Origin: Owenia fusiformis
Taxonomy: Eukaryota; Annelida; Polychaeta; Sabellida; Oweniidae
Assembly (NCBI GenBank): GCA_903813345.2
Contig: CAIIXF020000005.1
Location: 10,421,375 to 10,485,374, forward strand
DNA length: 64,000 nucleotides
Reading direction: 5' to 3'
The notes below the pieces were generated by a model. That model had not been told where the DNA came from. It saw nothing but the letters and a program-made list of their open reading frames with translations, and did no database searches. Position numbers and translations under genes: made by a program. Of this stretch, positions 31,927-43,400 are shown in pieces. Every line of letters starts with the position of its first letter. Positions within the stretch are counted from its first letter, which is position 1.

Positions 31927-34488
31927 AAACCGCCCAATGGTATCTCCCATTGGATAGACGGTAAATGGTATGGCATTGTCTGAGGATTGACACAACATTG
32001 ACCTTTGACAGACCTGCATTTTTACTGCCCTGTAGGCCCTACCCCTAACTGTAGGCCACTGTCTTTGGCCCTAGCCTACTTGTCAATTGGCAATGAATTG
32101 AAGAAAAGTAGCCCACCACTTTGTAATGTAAACAATGTGCTTAACATACCTCTGGGCAGAAGCCAATTGTCTTGATACAATATGTAAGAAATCTACTTCA
32201 CAATTGTTGCAAAAAACAACATTTTGTTGCAATATTTTAGATTTTTTCTTAATTTTTTCAAGTCTCGTAAAATCTCGCTAAATTACGTTATGACAAGATG
32301 TTTCATTAGTCATATAATTTGATCAATTAGCCAATAAATATCAGAATGATTACGAATGTAATCCTACTATCTAGTAAATGTACTAAATATATTTGTCTTT
32401 TGATTGAAAGACCCATGAAAATTGCATAATCATACACCAAATTGATGGTAAAGTAAAAGCTAGCTTTTATGTCATGAAGAAACAAAACAGGAAGTACATT
32501 TGCAAGGTAATTTTTTTTACACATATTCTTGGTATTTATATGTCTTTACTGCCACACCAGATCACTGAATGGTATCACAAACTTACAAATGGACCATTGG
32601 CATTTTGATGATCATGGATAAATTCTTTCAATCAGTTGTAATTTGTTCATTTTTACCATTGAATAACTCTAAAATTTTCTAAATTGAATGAAATTCATTA
32701 TTCAATTCTGGAGAAGGTTGCAATTAAAATCTCATTTAGGACCACAGACACTGGAACAAGAGTTCATCCCCCTCCCACTCACTATGTATTAGGTAGGAAA
32801 AAGACGCTATACAGTGACTGGGGGAGGGGGATTTAAATCTTCCTGGGCCTGTGTTTAGGACCATTATAATGTTTCATCTTGTAATTTGTTCATGTTCATT
32901 TGTTGGCCACAGATTTTGAGATAAATGAGCCACAAAGCTACCTGTTTCAGAAAATTATTCTGCTCTTCATAGTCTCGAAAATCACTCCTCCTTCTCTAGA
33001 AATTCTGTTTCTAACCAAACTTGGAAATGTTTCCTGATACTGTATATTACACGGACCTCTGCCAGATTACCTCTTCTTGATGTCTAGGCTCAATAAATAT
33101 ACTCAAGGACAAGACACAATATCTTTGGAAAATTTATATTTCTTGATTTTGGAGTCACATGTCATACCTCAAACGATGCGTACTGTTGTTAGCTTCATTT
33201 CCAATCACTAAAACCACACATTCAAGAAAGCGTCTGTTGATAAAAGCATAAAATAAGCGAGCATATTTTTAATGGAGTGCTTCGGCTATTTCCGTTGTTC
33301 AAATGTTTATTCCTGAAGTCAAATACCTTTTCTGAGAATGTGACGCCAATCAGGATGACGTCACATCAGAGATTACAGAGAAATCCTATGACGTTTCTTT
33401 TAACTCCTGTAGAAACAATAACAACGGTTTGTTAGGCTATGGGATCCTTTAATTTCATTGGCTGTTTGTTGCGATGTGACGTAATTCAAGAGACGAACAA
33501 CATCGGAAACTGCCGGAAATTACCGAAGCACTTCATTATCTTTACGCTCTGAAAATGTGAAATAATTGTCCCGGGAAAATTCGAATTCCAGCGTCAATAA
33601 TGGATATCATGCAACCATTCAAACTAATACATAAAGAAGAGATTATAGGGTAAATATTGATCAATTAATGTCTGACAGATGGAAAAAATAAAGAGTTATA
33701 AAGGTCAGTACAAGGGTCATATTTTTGGGTGGTAATTTTTTTTAAATGTACCATTTTTGGTTCGGGTCTTATCTTCCCATTTATCCTTTGAGCCTACTAC
33801 CAATAGGGGCTGGATCTGGCTCCGGATCTGTGATAAATTAGTACTTGCTCTATCGGGATTAAATTTATCAAACACTAGATGGCGCTGTGATGGGCAAGAA
33901 AATGATAAAAAAAGCTTTTTTTCAGGAAACCAAATAACCAATGGTAACCCCTAGTATCCCCACTCCAAACTATATTCTTCTGAATTCATGCTCTAGACTA
34001 TTTATCATTAGGCCTTTGTCAAAGGTACTCATCACTGGGTAGTAATAGTGTTGGGTCTTCCTGCAAACAAATAACAAAGATATGTTTGCAGGACGACTCC
34101 ACACTCTTACATCCCAGGGAACACGTAAAGAATGCAACTGGGTATATGAAAAATGGTTCAGTTAGCACAGTGATCTGAAAAAATCCCTGAATGTGTTTCA
34201 TCATGTTCAGAAATTTTGAAATGCTTATCTTAAATGAAACATCCTAATATACAACCTTACATGTTGTGTGATTAGATTACTTCTACATGACATAGTTACG
34301 CTTTGATTGAGTGCATGCTTCATCAGGAAGATTTCATCTGTCAAAAAAATAAAAATGTTGAGTCTACATACAACATTACCAAAGGGAAACAAGTTGTTCA
34401 TTTTGTATAAAAATGTATACTGCATCACATTCAAAATTTTAGCATCAATTCAATTTTACCCATTCTTTCAGAAAAAACCTTGGCGTAA
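31927..34488. promoter_or_regulatory. Huntingtin-TTC1 head-to-head spacer; candidate promoter at 33280-33650
   Basis: Both genes have a splice acceptor just before their start codon (huntingtin about 31250, TTC1 at 34471), so both should have non-coding first exons in this spacer. The likeliest promoter zone is 33280-33650: TGACGCCAATCAG at 33341, a CRE-like TGACGTCA at 33356-33363, an inverted CCAAT (CATTGGCTG) at 33456 and TGACGTAA at 33477. A candidate TTC1 leader exon ends at 33649 before GTAAATATTG; it contains an ATG at 33600 opening a short upstream frame (MDIMQPFKLIHKEE). The remaining sequence shows a hairpin repeat at about 32745-32855 and nothing else recognised. Factor sites are inferred from words only. 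Confidence 0.4.
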
Positions 34489-37400
34489 ATGATGACAGAA
34501 GCACGACAAAAGAAAATGGAAGACAGCGAGTCAGATGAGGAGTTTGTCGATGCTTGTGAAACTTTTGAACATGGTCTAGCTGCCATTTCTAACCCAGACT
34601 TGCTCAAAAAAGATGTGGATAAATCTCCAGTTAAGAAAGACATTGATATAGCATCAAATGAACAATATAAGGCTGGTTGCACAACAAGGACTTCAGATAT
34701 GCATGTGCCAAATGAAAATACATCAAACAGTGTTGAACAAACACACAATGATGCTCCAAATAATGACAAAGATGAAATTGAAGTAAAAACCAATGACAGT
34801 CAAATAAGTGATGATAAAAATAGACCTAGTGATAATACTAAAGAAAACCATTCTAGTGATGAGGATAATGATGGTGACAATGAAGTATATGATGAGGATG
34901 ATGAAGAGGATGCAACTGAATCTGACTGTGAAAAGTTACTTCATGAAGCACTCAATGAAGATATACAAACAAATCCTAACAAACCAGATGAAGATAAGGA
35001 AGAGGAGGTTCAAATTGACAAATACCTTATTGATGAAGATAATTTGAAGGTTATGGAAGTGAATATGAGTGATGATGAAAAACAGGTAAGAATAAGTAAT
35101 CATTTTGCAATAATGAGATCAGTGAAATCAGTGAGTGGCTAGTAATTAGCAGATTAGTGTCCCAAATTCTTGTCTACACATTTCTCGAAAGATTGTTTGA
35201 GGAATTCATTTCAAATTTCCAGCCATTTTTCATATATCAATAAGAATAAAAAATGACTCATGGTTCAATTATCAGGCCACCTGTGCATGTATTTCAGAAA
35301 TGAATTTCGTCATGCTAGAAAGACCCATTATAGGACCAAAAATAAACAACATTGAGACCATTAAATGTTTAATGTTTATGTTTTAAAAGTTTTGGTATCA
35401 TAATAATTCATTGTAAAATCAAAAATATTTGAGAAATTTTCTAACAAACATGTGATATTTTGTGAAAAGTGTTCAGATCGGACAGTTTAATTTTTCAAAT
35501 ATGACTTCATTGGTTATACATCGTGAGGTGTTTACAATTCAAAGGTTTATGTCACCACCACAAGTGGTGACATATTGATGTTTTTGTTGACAGTGTTCAT
35601 CATCAGTGTTCAGATTGGGAGGTATTCAGATAAGCCAAGTGATCGGATATACAGATTTCACTGTACACAAATATATTTTTAGGAGCGGCAAAAAGAGGCC
35701 CAACAGCTGAAGAAAACGGGGAATGAAAAGTTCAGGGATGGCCTACAAGTCGATGCAGCCAATTTCTACACACAGGCTTTACAAATCTGTCCATTGTGTT
35801 TTGCGAAAGACCGTGCAATAATGTATTCCAACCGTGCAGCTTGCAGAATGAAGCTGGTAAGGACTCGAGTGATATTGTTTATGTTTTTAGAAAATCGAAC
35901 GCAGATTTTGCTATGATAGATTTTCTAAATCACCAGTGTTTTAATTAGAGGTTATGTCACTATCGTTGCATATATGCCCGAGGGTTTCAGTGATATATGG
36001 CCCGACCTTGGGAGTGACATTGATCACTGAGAAGCGAGGGCATATGTGCAACTATAGTGACATAAACGATTTATAACATACCTATGATGATCTAATCTGG
36101 TCAGAGAGTACCGTCTTCTTATCTAATTGACTAGCAATGGTTCGGAAATGATGATTTATTATGTCACCACCAAAAGTGGTGACATATTGTTATGGTCTCC
36201 GTTTTTTTATGTCACCACCAAAAGTGGTGACATATTGTTATGGTCTCCGTTTTTTTTGCGACGGCGGTTGGCGTCCGGCGGTTGGAGGTTGGTGTCCGGC
36301 GGTTGGCGTCCGGCGGTTGGCGTCCGGCGTCCGGCGTCTGTAACAATTTCTTACAACTTCCTATAACTTAACAAATACTGTTTAGACTGACTTCAATTTT
36401 TTTCTAAATCATCTACATGTTCTCAGAAGTTCAAATCTGACTTTAGATTTGACATTTGACCTTCAATGACCTTCTCAAGGTCAAAAAGGTCTTTTTTCAA
36501 CTTGCTTCACATTGACTAAATTTTTTTTCAAAATCATCTACATGTTCTCAGAAATTCAAATCTGACTTTAGATTTGACTTTAGATTTGACATTTGACCTT
36601 CAAATCTGACTTTAGATTTGACATTTGACCTTCAATGACCTTCTCAAAGTCAAAAAAGGTCAAAAAGGTCTGTTTTCAACTTGCTTCAAATTGACTGAAT
36701 TTTTTTTTCAAAATCATCTACGTGTTCTCAGAAATTCAAATCTGACTTAAGATTTGACATTTGACCTTCAATGACCTTCTCAAGGTCAAAAAAGGTCAAA
36801 AAGGTCTGTTTTCAACTTGCTTCAAATTGACTAAAAAAAATTTTCAAAATCATCTACGTGTTCTCAGAAATTCAAATCTGACTTTAGATTTGACTTAAGA
36901 TTTGACATTTGACCTTGAATGACCTTCTCAAAGTCAAAAAAGGTCAAAAAGGTCTTTTTTCAACTTGCTTCAAATTGACTAAATTTTTTTTATAAAATCA
37001 TCTACACGTTCTCAGAAATTCAAATCTGACTTTAGATTTGACATTTGACCTTCAATGACCTTCTCAATGTCAAAAAAGGTCAAAAAGGTATTTTTTCATC
37101 TTCCTTCAAATTGACTAAAATTTTTTTTCAAAATCATCTACATCTTTTCAGAAGTTCAAATTTGACTTTACAAGTTCTCAGAAGTTCATATCTGACTTGA
37201 GATTTGACCTTTGACCTTCAATGACCTTCTCAAGGTCAAAAAGGTCTTTTTTCAACTTGCTTCAAATTGACTAATTTTTTTTTCAAAATCATCTACATGT
37301 TCTCAGAAGTTCTTCTTAAGGTCAAAAGGTATTTTCCAACTTGCTTTAAATTGACCAAATTGTTTTAGGTGGTGACATTTTGTCATGTTAATGCCTTGTT

Positions 37401-40400
37401 CCCATGTTTGTATCTTACGAATGTACGAGTCAATTTGACCTATAGGCCTAATGTATGACGTAGTCCCAGCGCTTGACAAATCAGAAAGTTAGTGGGCGCG
37501 GGCTTTTCAAAAGTTATATTGGCCCGCTGTCTTGTGAACAGGTTACACTATACATCATCATAGGTATGTTATAATCTAAATGTATACTACATGTATTACT
37601 AAGTAAGTGAAACCTCTCTAATTCACTAAGTGCATGTATAGGTTAAAAGTGTGCTATACTAGTCTGAACTTTATAAGGATATACTTGCTTGTTTTAGAAA
37701 TTTATTGCATCCTACATGTAATTGGGAGGTTGTGGGTTCAATTCCCCCCCAAAGTAGAGTTACTTTTTCACATCAGCCCATATCTTACTATTATTCCTAT
37801 ATTTCAAATTAACACACTTTCCTGTTTATGGATATGTACATTACAAGGTGTTGTATGTTATTTTTTTTAATTCAAGGATGATGACAAGGGTGCCATAGAA
37901 GACTGCAGTAAGGCGGTGGAACTGAACTCAGTTTATCTTAAAGCTATTCTTAGAAGAGCAGAACTTTACGAGAAAACAGATAAATTAGATGAAGCATTGG
38001 GAGATTATCAACGTTTATTGGAGCTTGATCCCACAATGCATGTCGCACGATCAGCCTGCATGGTAGGTCATTGATTCATAAACTATGTCATGTGATAACC
38101 TAGCTTGTCCAATCAGAATGTGTAGTACAAAAACACATCTGAATCTGTGAATCATCATCAACCTATGTAATGCATAGTCATCGTAATCAAGTAATAAGTT
38201 CTATTTAATAAAAAAAATATCAGTCTGCTGTCGAATAAACAAAAATACCTGTCTAAGTGGAACACATCTGGTACCTCTAAAAAGTGTTCCACTTGGGACT
38301 GAGAGATGTTCCACTTAAAGAGGTTATCTTAAAGGGGACCACCACCATGGTCACATGATCAGTCGTGTGGAGGTAAGCTCCCAGTTGAAATAAAAGCACT
38401 GTCCTCCTTTGGTTTATGTGAAAAGTAGCTAATACCCTCATGTATTGGTCAGTTTGTGTGTCACACGACTAATCCACACCATATGCTTCATTCAACATAT
38501 TTTATGCTATTAAGCTGCATATAAAAACACTAGTTTGCAGTAAAAACGTACTACTGGATGAACTAAGGTTAGGGTAATTAAATTAGTTGTTTCTCATTCT
38601 TGCCCGCGTGTGGCTCAATCCCCCTCCACCTTTTTTTGCCATTTCTGAGAAAAAAACACCGTACCTCGCGCGCATCCATGGCGTGTGAAACACTTTTTTT
38701 TTACTTTTTATGGATCAGGATAATTGACAATATCATGGTACTGATATATGATCAAATATACCAGTAAAGTTGGCTAAATTCAACATATAAATTCAACATA
38801 AACTCAGTTTATTTCCTTCAAAATAAGTTATTTGTTTTTACAGTTATTTTAAAGAAAAAAATCATCCCGTCCCTCATCAGCATTTTAGATAGACAAAAAA
38901 GGTAATATAAAACCGTCATTCCCGTATCAATTTTGAAAAATAGAAGAAAGAGAAACAACTAATTTAATTACCCTGGCCTAACATAAAATACAAAGCCACT
39001 AGCTAGCTCATACAGTATATTTACCCCTTGCAAATTATAATTTATTGAATTCACAGTAAACCCATCAATTAAAAAAAAACAAAGAATATTGTTCTCATGG
39101 ATCTATTATTCATGTTAAACTAACTATGAAAATATAAATATGAAATGATATGTTAGCTTGAAGTCATATATAAGATGAAAATATATGTTCATGCATTTGC
39201 ATTTTTCCACAGGGAATATATTCCCATGTATGTAAATACAGGTGCAATATATAATTTATATGTATACAGTATCTATGTCATCTGTCTATACATGCGCGTT
39301 TAGTGATACATTTGAACAAGATGGTTCTGGAAAGAAATGAGCGTGGCAGATTTGCTAAAAAGCCACATACACCACAAAAGCAAGACCAATTTGAAAGTAA
39401 GTTCATTATTCTCTAGGGTACACTTCAAGTGAAAGCTACATTGCTACAGGGTGGCTGTCATTCTGAGACAAATGTATTATCCAACAATTGTGGTTTTCGA
39501 AGCTAAAATATGATATCTTGAGCAGATGGAAATACATTCCCATGAGATATGTATATATAGACAAAAGTGATAACTATTTATTGAGTGTAATGAAATGTAT
39601 CCTTCGCTAACTGCTTTTGTTTGAGATAATTATCATGAAATATTTTTAAATTAATTTTTATGTGTGTCATTGATCCTAATCCACCCTGTAGTCTGGTGTT
39701 TGTAGAGCATTGCACCTCGTACAACTTATTCTCACAAATATCAAACCTCATTTACTAATTAATTTTTTGTGTGAATATGAAGAGTCCAAGCATTGCTTTT
39801 TTATGTTTACTGTATACTGTATAACACATTAAATCTGCGCATTAAATTTTTGCGTTTTTCATTTACATCATTAATTTGCGTCATTTTAATTTTGCGTTTT
39901 GTGCCCATCGCGAATTATGCATGTATCAATTTAAATGAGATTCCCCTGGTGATTGTTTGACCACATATTTGACTCGGCCAATAAAGAATTAATTCTATGA
40001 ATAGCGCTTTGTTTATAATAAGGTTAATCGCCGCGAGTAAGCTTACGTGACGTCATTGACTGATTTGAGACCTGACACGCTAAGCTCAAACTGCCAAACA
40101 AACTAATTACCCTGAATACCGACGCTTACCTTTGTTTTTTTGTGTTTTACTGATCCAATATATCCCATAAGTTTCTTCAATACAAGTATGCAATCAAATG
40201 GAAGGTGAATGTTGGTGTATTTAAAAGTTATAATTTTATTCAGTCTAGAAACGGTCAAGAAATGGCGACGACTCCAGGGGAAAAGCTACAACGTCGCCAA
40301 TAAATTTCTGCTCAAAAAACTTAACCGGGACTTGTTATATAAAAATATGTTAGAATCAATTAATCGATAATTGATCAATTATTATTTTTCGATAATCGAT

Positions 40401-43400
40401 TAAGAAATGTACCACGGGTGCACACCACTAGTTCTCGTGGATACTTGGGAATCCTGCATGACTGATACTTGGATTCTAATTGACTTCAGAATAGTACGCC
40501 GATCAAATTACAAATCTATGGAGAAAATCACTGATGATTTATCATAAGTTTGATCTGGACGTTTGACTTGTTTTTACATGTTTTAAACAACAATAACAAC
40601 AACAATAGTTTTTTATGGTATGATGTTTTATTTTACAATATGAAGCAATAAACACGATGATTATAAACATATTTGTTTTATTTACTGGTTTGCAAACATC
40701 AATACATTCAAGGTTGACTGTTTACAAAAATAACCCTATGGTAAACTTTGGAAATGGCGCCATCACATTTAACAATTTTCATTTTATGGCTTAGTAGCCT
40801 ACATATTTATTTCGCTACACGATGAATTTGCGAATACATACCCTCGCGAATTTACGCAAATTCATCATGCACGCGAATACATTGTGTTATACAGTAGCTA
40901 TATTTAGCCTTGATATCCATGATTTTTTAAAACAAAATCTCACCGTTAGATTTCGAGCTATTCATGTTTACTCATTTTTCTAATTGGAAAACAATGCAAA
41001 TCTCATTTTTTCAAAGTAGCGGAATCAATTGGTGAATGATCTTGCGTTTTCATACTAAAGTTTGTTTTTGAGTTTTTTCTCATAGTTTTATGTATTTAAA
41101 GATATTTTAGAGACAGGGCCCTTTTTCTAAAGCCCTTTTTAGAAAAATAATTGAGATAACACATGATACCTGTTATTTCTGCTTTTTAACACAATTTTAA
41201 CAGAAAATTCCAATTCCAAACTCCTTATGTCACTATAATTCACCAATGGAGAATGGGAATTGAGCAACCAAACTTGGCACAGAGTTAGATCCTAGGATAA
41301 ACTCTAATCTTAGGGCTTTGATTTTTTGTGAAATCATATATTTGCCTAGCAACCACGTGGCAACTGCCTAAAATAACATATTTTACAATATAAATCCACT
41401 TAATATATGCTAGGATGCTATAAGACCATTACAAAAAAAGTCTTCTTATCCTAAAATATAACAATTTTAACATATTTACAGAAGTGACATCACCATGTTG
41501 CATAGCAACAACATGGCAGCAGGTTACAATGTCCATTTTGACATTTGCAGACCATATATCTATTATATGTTCACTGCTTCTGGATCTCTTCCACATTATT
41601 TCTTAACATATAGCAAATGTATTGATGCATTTATGTCTGACCATTTTCCCTAGCAACGGCTTGAAATAAAGGTCAACTTTGCCTAGCAACGACCTTGCAA
41701 CATCTTAAAATAGCAATGTTTCTCATAAGAATTTCACGATATATACACTATATGTACTTGAAGAAAATCAATATTTAATGTATATGTCTTTTATGATTTA
41801 TAAAGCTTTATAGTTGCTCACTTAAAAATCTTTAGTCTCTTGTGTAAAGCATGATTTATTGTCTTATATATATCAAATTGCAATTCATGTTTCAGTTCTG
41901 AGATAAAGTAAACATGAAATATTCATCACATTGATACCTGATACATTTTCAGCATTGATACCCCTAAGATAATACTTTATTTTGGTGAATTGCTTCAATT
42001 TCCTTTGCAGGTCTAGTGCATAGTTCTATGCAGTAGAATGCACCACAGCATTTGCAGTTCCCTTTGTAGTCACATTTGGTACATCCACATTTAATTATGA
42101 CTTTACATGCTTTGGATGCTTGGGCAATATTGTCCATCTGGGCACCTACAATCCTGATGGGCCCCTAAACCATCCCCATAGGCTTGGTGAAGGAAGAGCT
42201 GGATCCATTTTATACCACTGCCCCCATACATGTGCTTCCTGTCAAAAGGGCACCTGTAAGACCATTACAAAAGTTCCATTGCTTGAAAACTGTCACCTTG
42301 CTATGATGGCAAAATCCAGATGTGGTATCAGTTCCAGTAAGGGTGTGGAACATTGGCATCGCACATGATCTTTGTGGTCTTAATGCTCAAGCAAATTCAT
42401 AAATTGGAATGCAGCATTAGTTTTGCCTTTTGAAAATGCTACATAGATCTCAATCTGTAGCCCAGAGGCACAGGCTATCACAACATTACTGTCCACCGAG
42501 ATTATCATAAATGTCCTGCAACCTTTTCCGACACCATAAGACACATCCAAAAACATCTGCCTCTTCCTGGGAGCAGGGACTATTATGTCATAATTAGCAG
42601 GATAACTGATGTACTCTCCTTCAATGGTTGAGACAAAGACTCTGTCATCTGCCATAATATGTCTTGTAACAGTTGCTAGTAGTGCAAAGAACTCTATCTT
42701 GTTTTCATTGTTTCTGAGAAATCCTATCCTACCACCAAACTACCAAGCAATTGGCAAGACTTTCTTGAAAGATAGAGCTCTTTGCACAATTCCTACATCC
42801 TTCAGCATCTCAAATGGTAAAACTTGAAACTTTGAAATTAATGACTTGTATGTTTCAGCCCATGGTTTCAGCAAAGCCCAGAAAGGATTTTAAGCTTTTA
42901 ACAAGTATAACCTTGACCTAATGATTTAATCAGTAAAATATGGTGTCTTGATTTAAAATCTATATAGTATTTATCTATATATTATTTTGAACACGCCCTG
43001 CTGGGATACATAAACCCCATATGCTAGGTTCAGTGGAATATTACTATCCAAATGTGGAAAATTAACGATGTCATGAGGCAGATACATATATGTTTTTGGA
43101 TGTGTCTCATGGTGTGGGAAAAGGTTGCAGGACATTTATGATAAGATCAGTAGACAGTAATGTACTTGTGATAGCCTTAGCCTGTGCTTCTGAGCATGGG
43201 CTTTCAACTAGAGGTCTATGTAGCATTTTCAAAATGCAAAACGAATCGCTACATTCCAGTTCATGTGATTGCTAGAGCACTAGGACCACAAAGATTATGT
43301 GTGCTGCCAATGTTCCACACCCACCACATCTGGACTTTACCATCAGAGCAAGGTGACAGTTTTCAAGCAATGGAACTTATGTAATGATCTAACAGGTGTC

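Noticed and set aside
42120-42368. Plus-strand 82-codon open frame with several cysteines
   Set aside because: Antisense to the minus-strand copy of the transposon gene fragment within the inverted repeat.
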